Shown here: piece after piece, positions 45,624 to 54,935 of the stretch
Layout: every line of letters begins with the position of its first letter
Position numbering within the stretch: the stretch's first letter is position 1
Source of the DNA: Aurantimicrobium sp. MWH-Uga1
GTDB taxonomy: Bacteria > Actinomycetota > Actinomycetes > Actinomycetales > Microbacteriaceae
Assembly (NCBI RefSeq): GCF_003325955.1
Contig: NZ_CP030929.1
Location: 248,001 to 312,000, forward strand
Direction of reading: 5' to 3'
DNA length: 64,000 bases
The notes under the pieces: model-generated
Databases searched by the model: none
The model's input: the letters and a program-made list of their open reading frames with translations, nothing else
Told to the model about the DNA's origin: nothing
Program-made: the position numbers and the translations under genes

Positions 45624-48600
45624 GTGTGGCCACGTAATCGACGCCCTGACGACGAGTCGTTAGAACCAGAAGAGACTGCCTCGAATATTGGCGAGCAGAT
45701 CTCTCTCGATGACGACCCCTTTCCCGAGCTGTCAGCCGAGAAAGAGGAAGCAGTAGATCTACTTGCTCCCACCGCCGGCAGCCTCAACTCTGCGCTGTCC
45801 AACATCAACGTTGCCGAGCCAGTGTGGAACCAGTGGCGGGAGGAACTTTCCGTGGTCGGTGGCACCTCGCCGCTGATTCAGTTTGTGGACACCCCTCGAA
45901 CCAGGATTGAACTCACCTCGATTCACCCGGGTGGTTTGCCCTCATTCATCTCGGGTAAGCCCACGCTTCTTTCTAGTTTGATTCGTGAAGAGTTTGCTTT
46001 GCGCAACGCCAGATTGGCAGCGGCAGCCGTGACGGCAAAATGCACCGAACTGCGTTCCATGCGCAGTATCGAATCTGTCTACCTTGCCCTCGGCATTGCT
46101 AAATGGACGTTCCACGACCGTGAATATTGCGGCCCGGTCTTGCTGCGCCCAATGACCTTGCGTCGCTATGGCAAAGATTTTGAGCTCAAACTCAGCGGCC
46201 AGCCATTCCTCAACCCTCAACTGGCTCGTGCTCTGGAGAGCCAGTTGGGCATTGCCTTAGATGCCGACTCTTTCGTAGCGCTGGCCAACCTGGATGGCAT
46301 GTTCAACCCACTACCGGTGATAGAGCGTCTGCGCGGACTGACCCAACACGTGCCGAGCTTCGAGGTTGAGCCCCGACTGGTTGCCTCCAGCTTTGCTGAT
46401 CTCTCTGCTGCGATGGTCGCTGACGTTCGTGACCTGGCTCACCCCATCTTGGATGCTCTGGCAGGCAACATCACCGCCCGCACACGTTTGACTGAAAGCC
46501 ACAAAGAAGCCGTGGTAATCGGTCAGGATGAGCGCCCCCCAGCAACCGACACGCTCCTTCTTGATGCTGATTCAGAACAGGAAAGCATCGTCGCAGAAAT
46601 TGCCGCCGGCAATTCCATGGTGGTCAAAACTCTTCCAGGCACCGGTGGAACACAGACCATCGTGAACGCCATTGGTGTTCTCACCGCCGCACACAAGCGT
46701 GTCCTCGTGGTGGGTGCTCGTCGCTCCAGTTTGGATTCTGTCCAGCACCGCCTGGCACAGGTCGGCCTCGAAGGTCTCACAGTTTCTCCACGCACCCTGC
46801 GTCGCGATCTCATCAACGCCATTTTGCGTAATGAGAAAGCAACTCGTCCCAACGTCACCGACGTGGACGACGCCCTGCTTCGTTTGCGCAAAGTTCTGCT
46901 CGACTACCGCGGTTCACTCACCCGGAAAGATGAAGTCTTAGGTGTATCGGTATTGGACGCTCTTGAGCAACTCTCACACCTGAGCTTGCTGCCCACACCA
47001 CCATCGACCACCGCGCGCCTGCCTCGTCGCGCCATTGAGGGACTGGCTAATTCGAGACCAGCCGCAGCGGCAAGCCTGATCAAAGCTGCTGCACTGGGAG
47101 AGTTCCGTTACGGCCCCGATGACTCACCATGGTACGGAGCAAACTTCCCCACCGCAGAAGAGACCACCGCGGCACACGAGCAAGCCAAGCGTCTGCATCA
47201 AACTGAGCTTCCCAAACTGCTCGAACGTGCTGAGGAAGTATTTGGTCGCACCAAGATGCGCCCCTTCGAGAACCTCGAAGAGCTCGGCATCTACATCACT
47301 TTGCTCGTTGATATTCGCGAGACGCTCGATAAGTTCTTGCCGTCTGTTTATGACCGCCCACTGACCGAACTCATCACCGCGACTTCAGGCCGCGGAAGTG
47401 GCATGAGTGGCGGAGATCGCCGTCGCCTGAAAAAGCTTGCCTACGAATACGTGCGTCCGGGAGCAAATGTTCCGGACATGCACGAGGCACTCATTGAGAT
47501 TCAACAGCAGCGTGTGCTGTGGCAGCGCTACGTAGTGGCCGGTGCTGTTCCCGAGGTTCCGGTTGGTATCGCAGACCTGCAAAGCGCCTACGACAAGGTC
47601 GTTGCCGAGCTTGTTGTTCTTGATATTGCCCTGGGGCTCAACGGTACTGACCAGTCTTTCCTCAAGCTTCCACTTGCCACACTGACCAACAAGGTTTCCG
47701 GTCTGGCAGCCGAGTCAGAAGTTCTTAATAATTTGCAAGAGCGCACCGCGCTCTTGGCACACCTGCGTGAGCTTGACCTCGATGTTCTTCTTGCAGATTT
47801 GTCAGCACGTCACGTCCCTGAAGAAGAAGTCGCAGACGAGCTTGAACTTGCCTGGTGGCAATCAGTTCTCGAAGGCATGCTCACTTCAGACAAGGCACTT
47901 CTCGGTGCTAACACGAGCATCTTGGATCGGCTTGAATCAGACTTCCGCCTGGTAGACGACGCTCACGCATCGGCAAACGGCGGACTTCTTGCGGCACGCC
48001 TAGCTGAACTGTGGAAGATTGGCCTAGTTGATCTTCCCGATGAAGCAGAACGTTTACGTCAGGCGTTACGTGGTGACTATCTCAGCCCACAAGAACTTGT
48101 TGAGCTTGCGCCACGTTTAGCCAAGTCGATTGCGCCAGTGTGGTTGTGCTCCCCCTATGAGGCCCACCTCATTCCCGACACTGTCAGTTTTGATGCCGTC
48201 TTCCTCGTTGATGCCGGTGCAACCACGGTTGCTGAGAATGCGGGTGCGATTCGTCGCGGCAGCAGCGTTGTGGTCTTTGGCGATCCTGTTACTCAGACAC
48301 CCTCACGTTTTGAAACCGGGATGGGCGAATTTGAAAACCCACTTCCTCCGGTGACCGACGCAGACGCGTGGCACAGTAAATCTGCCCTGGCACAGTTCAG
48401 CGGGATCTTGCCTGCCCGCACCCTCACCAAGAGTTACCGTGCCGGCGGTGAAGACCTGGCAGATGTGGTGAACCGCCGCTTCTATGGCGGAAAGATTTCC
48501 TCCCTGCCTTGGGCAGGAACCTTCTTGGGCCACTCCAGTTTGCGCCTGCACTACATTGCCGACGGAACAGGTATGCCTGACTCTGCCACCGGTGCCGTTG

Positions 48601-49628
48601 AAAGCGTGGATGCTGAAGTCTCCCGCGTTGTGGAGCTTGTGTTGGAGCATGCGACCGAGCGCCCCACCGAATCCCTGATGGTCATTACCGCTAGCCCTAA
48701 GCATGCGGTGCGTGTTGAGCAATCGGTGCTTTCCGCGTTTGCTCGGCGTCCTGATTTAGCCGAGTTCATCCTGGAGGACCGAGCTGAATCCTTCGCCGTG
48801 ATGACGCTTGAACAAGCCGTTGCACAAAGCCGTGACCGTGTCATCTTCTCTATTGGTTATGGTCGCACCCCACACGGTCGACTCCTGTCTGACTTTGGTG
48901 CGCTTGCTCTTCCTGGCGGTGAGCGTTTGCTTGCCGTGGGAATGACGCGGGCGCGACGCTCTATGGAGATTGTTTCCTGCTTCCGCCCTGGAGACATCGA
49001 CGAGAGTCGTCTCTCGGACGGCATGCGTGCCCTGGCTGAAGTTCTCACCGAGACAGAAAAGCCTCACACCACCGAGCTGGGCACAGACTCACCAGAGCCC
49101 ATGCTCATTGATTTAGCCCAGCGCTTGCAGCGTCGTGGCCTGCACGTCTCTCTCAACCACGCGGGAGAGATTGCCCTGGCCGCCTCCTATCAAGGACGAG
49201 CCGTGGCAGTGGAGACTGATGCGGTTCTCGCCAAGGGTTCCTTGCGTGAATCTCTGCGGTTGCGTCCAGAAATGCTACGCCGTCTCGGTTGGCACTACAT
49301 CCGTATTCACGCCTTCGAACTCTTTGCTGACCCCGAAGCTGTTGCCACACGCGTTGCCGCACTGATCGGCGTGGAGCCCGCTGAAGATGAGCAGCTCACC
49401 GGGCCAATCGATATTCCTCAGGTAGAAACCGCTACGAACAGTGGTGACAACGAGGTGGTTGACGAAGAAATCACCGTCGAGCTACGCGAGACAGTCGTCG
49501 TTGAGCAGGTGGGCGACACTGTCGTGGTTGAAGACATTATCGAAGAAGATCTCACCACCACAGAGGTCTCCTCGACACCTGGCAGTGAGCCCGATGCGAT
49601 TACGGCACCGATTGATCTGCCCGAGTAA
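45624..49628 (+). CDS. Large SF1-helicase-like protein with MTES_1575-type nuclease domain
   Basis: The 1334-aa protein resembles SF1 helicases of the DUF4011/Hhe-like group: ATPase motif LPGTGGTQT (337-345), GDPVTQTPSRFE (motif III-like, near 885), and VGMTRARRSMEIV (motif VI), followed by a C-terminal Vsr-like REase fold at about 1155-1255 (LIDLAQRLQRRGLHVSLN, GRAVAVETD, LRLRPEMLRRLGWHYIRI) of the MTES_1575 type, then an acidic tail. The Walker A lysine is replaced (GTQ instead of GKT) and motif II reads LVDAG not DEAG, so ATP hydrolysis may be lost or altered. Start is GTG at 45624, probably leaderless. A 64-aa gene follows at once. Confidence 0.8.
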   Translation: MWPRNRRPDDESLEPEETASNIGEQISLDDDPFPELSAEKEEAVDLLAPTAGSLNSALSNINVAEPVWNQWREELSVVGGTSPLIQFVDTPRTRIELTSIHPGGLPSFISGKPTLLSSLIREEFALRNARLAAAAVTAKCTELRSMRSIESVYLALGIAKWTFHDREYCGPVLLRPMTLRRYGKDFELKLSGQPFLNPQLARALESQLGIALDADSFVALANLDGMFNPLPVIERLRGLTQHVPSFEVEPRLVASSFADLSAAMVADVRDLAHPILDALAGNITARTRLTESHKEAVVIGQDERPPATDTLLLDADSEQESIVAEIAAGNSMVVKTLPGTGGTQTIVNAIGVLTAAHKRVLVVGARRSSLDSVQHRLAQVGLEGLTVSPRTLRRDLINAILRNEKATRPNVTDVDDALLRLRKVLLDYRGSLTRKDEVLGVSVLDALEQLSHLSLLPTPPSTTARLPRRAIEGLANSRPAAAASLIKAAALGEFRYGPDDSPWYGANFPTAEETTAAHEQAKRLHQTELPKLLERAEEVFGRTKMRPFENLEELGIYITLLVDIRETLDKFLPSVYDRPLTELITATSGRGSGMSGGDRRRLKKLAYEYVRPGANVPDMHEALIEIQQQRVLWQRYVVAGAVPEVPVGIADLQSAYDKVVAELVVLDIALGLNGTDQSFLKLPLATLTNKVSGLAAESEVLNNLQERTALLAHLRELDLDVLLADLSARHVPEEEVADELELAWWQSVLEGMLTSDKALLGANTSILDRLESDFRLVDDAHASANGGLLAARLAELWKIGLVDLPDEAERLRQALRGDYLSPQELVELAPRLAKSIAPVWLCSPYEAHLIPDTVSFDAVFLVDAGATTVAENAGAIRRGSSVVVFGDPVTQTPSRFETGMGEFENPLPPVTDADAWHSKSALAQFSGILPARTLTKSYRAGGEDLADVVNRRFYGGKISSLPWAGTFLGHSSLRLHYIADGTGMPDSATGAVESVDAEVSRVVELVLEHATERPTESLMVITASPKHAVRVEQSVLSAFARRPDLAEFILEDRAESFAVMTLEQAVAQSRDRVIFSIGYGRTPHGRLLSDFGALALPGGERLLAVGMTRARRSMEIVSCFRPGDIDESRLSDGMRALAEVLTETEKPHTTELGTDSPEPMLIDLAQRLQRRGLHVSLNHAGEIALAASYQGRAVAVETDAVLAKGSLRESLRLRPEMLRRLGWHYIRIHAFELFADPEAVATRVAALIGVEPAEDEQLTGPIDIPQVETATNSGDNEVVDEEITVELRETVVVEQVGDTVVVEDIIEEDLTTTEVSSTPGSEPDAITAPIDLPE

Positions 49629-49630
49629 TA

Positions 49631-49825
49631 ATGCCTACCCAGCCTGAACAAGAGCCCAAGCCTCGTTCGCGCACCAACCGCCGAGTTCAGTGGCAACCAG
49701 AAGGTGCCGCAGTCGACCCGGCGTTTGTGGATTCTCCTGCCGAGGTGACCGGTGAAGATTGGGCTGAGCGTCAGCTCAGTAACGATGAGCAACTCAAACG
49801 GGATAAGCCACCCCACTGGGGTTAG
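49631..49825 (+). CDS. Small conserved hydrophilic protein
   Basis: The 64-aa product begins MPTQPEQEPKPRSRTNRR and ends LKRDKPPHWG; it is polar and probably disordered. It starts 2 bp after the helicase-nuclease stop and so is translated with it, and overlaps the convergent FmdB gene by 4 bp. The function is unknown; it may be an accessory to the large protein. Confidence 0.68.
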   Translation: MPTQPEQEPKPRSRTNRRVQWQPEGAAVDPAFVDSPAEVTGEDWAERQLSNDEQLKRDKPPHWG

Positions 49826-50073
49826 TTCGAAGAAGAGCTACTTCCACCAGAGGAGCTGCTGCTTCCGCTGCTGCCCGAAGTTGAACCACTCGAACTCTGA
49901 CGTGAATCAGTGCGGTAAAAACCTGAACCGTTGAAGGTCACCCCGACCATGTTGAAGAGTTTGCGCAGCTTTCCTTTGCAGCTGGGGCACTCGGTCAGGC
50001 TGTCCTCGCTGAGGGACTGCTGAATATCGAAGGCGTTATCGCATTGCGTGCAGCGGTATGAGTAGGTAGGCAC
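49822..50073 (-). CDS. FmdB-family zinc-ribbon protein
   Basis: The 83-aa protein has the FmdB zinc ribbon MPTYSYRCTQCDNAFD with a second pair CPSCKGKLRKLF, followed by a low-complexity Ser/Gly tail. FmdB-like proteins are proposed regulators, but their roles are mostly unproven. It lies 21 bp downstream of the 5-FTHF cyclo-ligase gene in the same direction, a frequent actinobacterial arrangement. Confidence 0.88.
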   Translation of the reverse strand: MPTYSYRCTQCDNAFDIQQSLSEDSLTECPSCKGKLRKLFNMVGVTFNGSGFYRTDSRQSSSGSTSGSSGSSSSSGGSSSSSN

Positions 50074-50094
50074 AAGATCTCCGAATGAGTCGAG

Positions 50095-50676
50095 TTAGAA
50101 GGTAATCAGGGCGGAAGGAGTAACCACACCGGTCACCGGTTGGTCATGAACTTCCTGAGGCAAGGAATCAACATATTCACTGTCGAAAACAAGAGCATAA
50201 ACAGGTGGGCGTTTACCCATCGAGCCGAGAGTCTTATCGAAATATCCGCGACCCCAACCCATGCGCACACCCTTCTTATCCACGGCGGAAGCCGGAACAA
50301 TAATGAGGTCCACATCGTTGATGGCAATGGGGCCTATCAGTTCACCGGTGGGTTCGGGGATTCCATACAAACCCACGTTCTCATCCGGGGAGTCATTGGC
50401 GATAGCCCAGTCCAATAAACCGTCATCGCGGCTCACCGGCAACAACACGTCAATTCCGTTGTCGTAAGCCCAGGAAAGAAAAGGTCTGGTTTCTGGTTCA
50501 CTCGGTGTTGCCAGGTAGCACGACAGGCGTTTCACGCCCCGTGCTGCCACAAGATTCTTGAGGTGTTCCGTGAGCTTAGCGGTGGCCTCATCACGCTCAT
50601 GCTGAGGCATCACCCGACGGCGGTCACGAATCTCGGCACGCAAAGCCTGCTTTGCAGTAACAAGATCCTCAGACAT
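50095..50676 (-). CDS. 5-formyltetrahydrofolate cyclo-ligase
   Basis: This enzyme uses ATP to turn 5-formyl-THF into 5,10-methenyl-THF, returning the by-product of GlyA to the pool used by FolD. The 193-aa protein has LRAEIRDRRRVMPQHER, a middle VLLPVSRDDGLLDWA, and the signature DLIIVPASAVDKKGVRMGWGRGYFDK. Two in-frame ATGs exist (50682, 50676); TAGAAT ends 6 nt before 50676, favouring that start and a leaderless mRNA. It diverges from the GNAT gene. Confidence 0.93.
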   Translation of the reverse strand: MSEDLVTAKQALRAEIRDRRRVMPQHERDEATAKLTEHLKNLVAARGVKRLSCYLATPSEPETRPFLSWAYDNGIDVLLPVSRDDGLLDWAIANDSPDENVGLYGIPEPTGELIGPIAINDVDLIIVPASAVDKKGVRMGWGRGYFDKTLGSMGKRPPVYALVFDSEYVDSLPQEVHDQPVTGVVTPSALITF

Positions 50677-50731
50677 ATCCATATTCTATTCGCCCACAAA
50701 GAAGCACACTCCTGTGGTTAGGCTTAGTCAC

Positions 50732-51367
50732 ATGGCAGCCATCATTCCCACACTGCATGAAGGCCGTGTGAGTATTCGGGGAATCAAAACCCGTGATGCC
50801 AAAAAACTTGAAGAAGAACTGATGCGCAACCGCGCCTGGTTGCGCCAATGGGAAGCCACTGTTCCGCAAAGCTTTGTCAGTTTCGACACCAAAGCAGGAA
50901 TACGAAACCTGCTCGCCCACGCCCGCGTGGGAGCAGGTATTCCGTTCGCCATTGAATATGACGGCGAATTGGTGGGCCAACTCAATGTTTCTGCTATTGC
51001 CTATGGCTCGCTCTCCTCAGCCCAGCTGGGTTATTGGGTGGCCGAGCGCGTCGCCGGCCAGGGTGTGACACCTACTGCTGTTGCACTTGCCACCGACTAC
51101 TGTCTGCACAACCTCGGGCTTCACCGGATGGAAATCTGCATCCGTCCAGAAAACACTGCCTCGCTGCGCATCGTGGAGAAACTGGGCTTCCGCTATGAGG
51201 GTCTTCGCCGCCGCTACATCCACATCAACGGAGACTGGCGCGACCACTTTTCCTTCGCCCTCACCCAGGAAGAAGTCCCCGATGGAGTGCTCGAGAGATG
51301 GAAGAGTGGCAGGGTTCCTGAAGGAATCGGTACCGTGCCGGCAGCTGACTACGATTTGCTGGGCTAA
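50732..51367 (+). CDS. GNAT acetyltransferase, RimJ/RimL type
   Basis: The 211-aa protein shows the GNAT fold of the RimJ/RimL group: an N-terminal RxxxxxDAxxL-type segment, VGQLNVSAI, QLGYWVAERVAGQGVTPTAVAL (acetyl-CoA site) and NTASLRIVEKLGFRYEGL. Such enzymes acetylate N-termini of ribosomal proteins or small amines; the target is unknown. TAGGCT ends 7 nt before the ATG at 50732, again a leaderless layout, overlapping the divergent cyclo-ligase promoter region. Confidence 0.88.
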   Translation: MAAIIPTLHEGRVSIRGIKTRDAKKLEEELMRNRAWLRQWEATVPQSFVSFDTKAGIRNLLAHARVGAGIPFAIEYDGELVGQLNVSAIAYGSLSSAQLGYWVAERVAGQGVTPTAVALATDYCLHNLGLHRMEICIRPENTASLRIVEKLGFRYEGLRRRYIHINGDWRDHFSFALTQEEVPDGVLERWKSGRVPEGIGTVPAADYDLLG

Positions 51368-51433
51368 CCCACCTCAGACAACACACCCCGGGCTTAAAGC
51401 ACTCCGGCTCGATTCACTCGTACCTTAGAAGTC

Positions 51434-52321
51434 ATGAGTGGTGATTTTCTTGGCGGAGGGCTGGTATTCGCAATCGCGGCCGCCCTGTGGATTATGTATC
51501 TCATCCCTACCTACTTACGTCGCAAGCACTTCGATGCGACCGAACGCAACGCCGTGCGCATGCAGCAAACCATCCGCGCTCTGGCAGAAACTGCCGATGT
51601 TCCCGAGGAGATTCGTGTGGAAGCATCTGCTCGCGCCGTGATCGAACAAAAGCGTGTGCTTCGTCAAGCAGAGGCTGCAGCCCGCGCAGAAATGCGCCAG
51701 GCAGCAGCACGTGCTGTGGGCTATGACGAGCAAGCCGTGATTGCTGCTCGCCGCGCTCGCCGCAACCGTCTTGCAAGTGCGCTCTTCCTGGCTGCAACAC
51801 TGGTCGGCATCATTGCTGGGTCCATCATCTTGGCAACCGGTGGAAGCTGGGAGACCCTCGCCATTTCGTGCCTCGTGTTCGCTCTGGCTTTAGTCATTCA
51901 AGAAGTTGTCGTTTCCTCGACCACTATCCAGGCAGCACCTGCGGCGTCGCACCGGTACGCCTCCGAATTCTTTGACCAGTCCCACTTCAAGCCTGCACAG
52001 GTGTCACGAAGCTGGACTCCTACCGCACTTCCACGCCCACTGCATCTCTCTGAGGGCACGCTGTCGCAGGCGGTCGTGCAATCACAGATTGCTGCCGAGC
52101 GCATGCGTCAGTCTGCACAAGAATCTGCACTGGTTGAGCGCATGAGCATGGATCAAGCTGGACTTGAACAGCTACGTCGCACCGCAACCACTCCTCCTGT
52201 TCGCACCGAAGCACCTGCACCAGAGGTTGCCTCACGCCTAGCTGGTATGGGTGTGGTGGACACCACAGCTTCTGCAGAACTTGATCTGGACGCTGTTCTG
52301 CGCCGTCGTCGCGCAGGATAA
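51434..52321 (+). CDS. Conserved membrane protein of unknown function
   Basis: The 295-aa protein has an N-terminal helix (LVFAIAAALWIMYLIPTYLRRKHF), a long charged Ala/Glu/Arg coiled-coil-like stretch (residues 35-115), two more membrane helices (LFLAATLVGIIAGSIIL and ISCLVFALALVIQEVVV), and a cytoplasmic tail of about 125 residues. I recall similar proteins in Microbacteriaceae without a known role. TACCTT ends 7 nt before the ATG. It stands alone before the SDR gene. Confidence 0.75.
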   Translation: MSGDFLGGGLVFAIAAALWIMYLIPTYLRRKHFDATERNAVRMQQTIRALAETADVPEEIRVEASARAVIEQKRVLRQAEAAARAEMRQAAARAVGYDEQAVIAARRARRNRLASALFLAATLVGIIAGSIILATGGSWETLAISCLVFALALVIQEVVVSSTTIQAAPAASHRYASEFFDQSHFKPAQVSRSWTPTALPRPLHLSEGTLSQAVVQSQIAAERMRQSAQESALVERMSMDQAGLEQLRRTATTPPVRTEAPAPEVASRLAGMGVVDTTASAELDLDAVLRRRRAG

Positions 52322-52357
52322 GTAAACCCACTAACACTTCCGCGGTACATTTGCTCT

Positions 52358-53131
52358 ATGAGCACTCGTCGCGTTGTCATTACTGGAGCTAGTTCAGGTA
52401 TCGGTCAGGCTACTGCCCGGCTTTTTGCTCAGCACGGTTGGAACGTGGTCGGTGTTGCACGCCGCGCAGACCGTCTCGCTGAACTCGAGGCTGATGCCGG
52501 CATCAGCACCTTCGTTGCCGATGTGACTCAGCAAGAAGATGTTGATGCTCTGCGGGAATTCCTCGCTGACACTGGCCCCGTGCACGCGCTGGTCAATAAT
52601 GCCGGTGGTGCTTTTGGCGCATCCAGCGTGGAAGAAAGCGATCCTGCCGATTGGCAGAAGATGTTTGATGTGAATGTGTTGGGTGTGCAGCGGGTGACCA
52701 GTGCCCTGCTGCCGCTGCTGCGCCAGGCGGCAGCCGGTGGGCACGCGGACATCATGACGGTGACCTCCACAGCTGGTTTTGTTCCCTATGAGGGTGGCGG
52801 GGGATATAACGCAGCCAAGTTTGCTGCCCACGCGGTGGTGGGAGTTTTACGCCTAGAGCTTGCCGGTGAACCCATCCGCGTGATGGAGATTGCCCCGGGC
52901 ATGGTCAAGACCGACGAGTTTGCACTCAACCGTTTAGCTGGAGACACCAGCAAAGTTGAGGCACTCTATGCCGGGGTGGAAGCACCACTGGTTGCCGAAG
53001 ATGTTGCCGAAGCCATCGTGCACGCACTCGAACTTCCCGGGCATGTGAACATGGACATGATTACGATCCGTCCGGTAGCCCAAGCCGCACAACACAAACT
53101 CATTCGTGGCACACTCACACCGAAGGCCTAA
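52358..53131 (+). CDS. Short-chain dehydrogenase/reductase
   Basis: The 257-aa classical SDR has the NAD(P) motif TGASSGIGQATARLF, the NNAG motif, catalytic Ser in TSTAGFVPYEGGGGYNAAKFA with YxxxK (YNAAK), and a C-terminal VRPVAQ-like ITIRPVAQ segment typical of YdfG-like oxidoreductases acting on small hydroxy acids such as serine. TACATT ends 6 nt before the ATG at 52358. pdxH follows after 2 bp, so the two are co-transcribed. The substrate is inferred only at family level. Confidence 0.9.
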   Translation: MSTRRVVITGASSGIGQATARLFAQHGWNVVGVARRADRLAELEADAGISTFVADVTQQEDVDALREFLADTGPVHALVNNAGGAFGASSVEESDPADWQKMFDVNVLGVQRVTSALLPLLRQAAAGGHADIMTVTSTAGFVPYEGGGGYNAAKFAAHAVVGVLRLELAGEPIRVMEIAPGMVKTDEFALNRLAGDTSKVEALYAGVEAPLVAEDVAEAIVHALELPGHVNMDMITIRPVAQAAQHKLIRGTLTPKA

Positions 53132-53133
53132 GC

Positions 53134-53772
53134 ATGGAATCTCTTTCGCGTCACACCGACTACGGCAATGTTCCCTTCGACGAGAACATTGCCTTAGCTC
53201 ACCCTCTTGAGCAGTTTGCACAATGGCTCACCCAGGCAGAAGCAGAAGATATTTTTGAGCCCAATGCGATGGTCGCCAGCACAATTGACCCCGATGGCAG
53301 GGTGAGTTCGCGCACCGTCCTACTCAAGGGTCTGGATGAGAGTGGCTTCCAATTTGTCACCAACTACACTTCACGCAAAGGCAAAGCACTGCTGGCAAAC
53401 CCCAGTATTTCTCTATTGTTTCCTTGGTATAGCCTCAAGCGCCAAGTGATTGTCTATGGCACAGCAATCAAGGCAAGCGCAGCCATCAGTGATGAGATGT
53501 GGAACAGGCGCCCGCAGGGCGCCCAGCTTGCTTCCGCTGCAAGCAATCAGTCTGAGCCCATTGCTTCGCGCGCAGAACTTGATGCTCAACTAGCTGAGCT
53601 TGAAAAGCAATATCCAGAAGGGACTGCTGTTCCCCGGCCAGAACACTGGGGTGCTTTTCATGTGGAACCGCATGCCATTGAGTTTTGGCAGGGACGTTCC
53701 ATGAGATTCCACGATCGCATCCGGTATGACCTTGTGGATGGTCTCTGGCAGATAACACGCCTCCAGCCCTAG
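53134..53772 (+). CDS. pdxH: Pyridoxamine 5'-phosphate oxidase
   Basis: PdxH oxidises PNP/PMP to PLP with FMN. The 212-aa product has NAMVASTIDPDGRVSSRTVLLKG, TNYTSRKGKALLANP, LFPWYSLKRQVIVYG, RRPQGAQLASAASNQSEPI and a C-terminal FWQGRSMRFHDRIRYD, all diagnostic. It lies between an SDR and a PLP-dependent lyase in one direction with 2- and 10-bp gaps, supplying the cofactor used by its neighbour and by many enzymes in this window. Confidence 0.96.
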   Translation: MESLSRHTDYGNVPFDENIALAHPLEQFAQWLTQAEAEDIFEPNAMVASTIDPDGRVSSRTVLLKGLDESGFQFVTNYTSRKGKALLANPSISLLFPWYSLKRQVIVYGTAIKASAAISDEMWNRRPQGAQLASAASNQSEPIASRAELDAQLAELEKQYPEGTAVPRPEHWGAFHVEPHAIEFWQGRSMRFHDRIRYDLVDGLWQITRLQP

Positions 53773-53782
53773 GCTGAAGGAC

Positions 53783-54925
53783 ATGGCAACTCCGTTCACT
53801 ACCTATTCCCTCGATCAACTCCGCACCCGCACCAGCGCTAAGTGGAGACAATACGGCCCGGATGTGTTGCCGCTGTGGGTGGCAGAGATGGACAGCACCA
53901 TTGCGCCTTCCGTTGCAGAAGCAGTTAACGCCGCACTGACCGAGGGTGACACCGGTTATGCCCATGGTGATGTCTATGGTGAAGCCTTCGCGGAATATTC
54001 GAGGCGCCACTGGAACCTCAACGTCGATCCTGCCTACACTCTCCCCGTCATTGATGTCATTCGAGGGTTGACCTCGGTCATTTTGGAATTGACAGAACCG
54101 GGGGCACCGATTGTGTTGACTCCTCCGGTGTATTACCCCTTCGCGATGATTGTTGGCGGTACGCAACGAACAGTTGTGAATGCGCCGCTGACGGCCGAAG
54201 GACGCTTTGATGCAGAAAGCCTAGAAAAGGCATTTTCTGAAGCAGCAGCTCTGGGCAAGGGCGGCATGGTGCTCATCAGCAACCCGCATAATCCTGGTGG
54301 TGCTGTTCACACCCGTGAAGAGCTGACCATGTTGGCAACCTTGGCGGCCAAGCACGGCATCCGTATTCTCTCGGATGAAATTCACGCTCCCTTGACGATG
54401 CCTGGCTATACCTTCATTTCCATCCTGGACATCCCCGAAGCAGCTGACGCCATCGTGGTGACCAGTGCCTCCAAGTCATACAACCTTGCCGGGCTCAAGG
54501 CAGCGCTCATTGTGACCAATCCAGCGTCCTCGGAGTTTGTTCGTTCCATGAAGTCCAAGTATTTGGAAGGTCCCAGCCACCTGGGCACTATTGCTCACGT
54601 TGCAGCGTTGCATGGCGGCGACCAGTGGTTGGCGGATGTGAATAAAGACATCGACCGCAACCGCCACCTCGTCACGGAACTGGTGACCACGTTCCTTCCC
54701 GGTGCGAAATACACTCCCGTGGAGGCAACCTATTTAGCGTGGGTGGATTGCCGAGACCTCGGCCTGGGCGATGACCCAGGACAGGTGTTCTTAGAAAAAG
54801 GCAAGGTTGCCTTTAGTAGTGGCCACGTCTTTGGCCCAGGCGGCGAAGGCCACATCCGTGTCAACATGGGCACAAGTCCCGAGATTTTGACGGAAGCATT
54901 CCGCCGGGCATCGCTAGCTCTCTAG
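53783..54925 (+). CDS. MalY/PatB-type PLP aminotransferase or C-S lyase
   Basis: The 380-aa fold-type I PLP enzyme has the MalY/PatB signature LPLWVAEMDSTIAPSV, GYAHGD, ISNPHNPGGAVHTREEL, SDEIHAPL and the PLP lysine in SASKSYNLAGLKAAL. Members split cystathionine or cysteine conjugates, releasing thiols; some also regulate maltose genes, which is unlikely here. It directly follows pdxH (10 bp) and converges on the MFS gene. Confidence 0.9.
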   Translation: MATPFTTYSLDQLRTRTSAKWRQYGPDVLPLWVAEMDSTIAPSVAEAVNAALTEGDTGYAHGDVYGEAFAEYSRRHWNLNVDPAYTLPVIDVIRGLTSVILELTEPGAPIVLTPPVYYPFAMIVGGTQRTVVNAPLTAEGRFDAESLEKAFSEAAALGKGGMVLISNPHNPGGAVHTREELTMLATLAAKHGIRILSDEIHAPLTMPGYTFISILDIPEAADAIVVTSASKSYNLAGLKAALIVTNPASSEFVRSMKSKYLEGPSHLGTIAHVAALHGGDQWLADVNKDIDRNRHLVTELVTTFLPGAKYTPVEATYLAWVDCRDLGLGDDPGQVFLEKGKVAFSSGHVFGPGGEGHIRVNMGTSPEILTEAFRRASLAL

Positions 54926-54935
54926 TTCTGCTGTT

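Noticed and set aside
50712..50730. Possible second IdeR box (GGTTAGGCTTAG) upstream of the GNAT gene
   Set aside because: Only the left half matches; it is better explained as the TAGGCT -10 hexamer.
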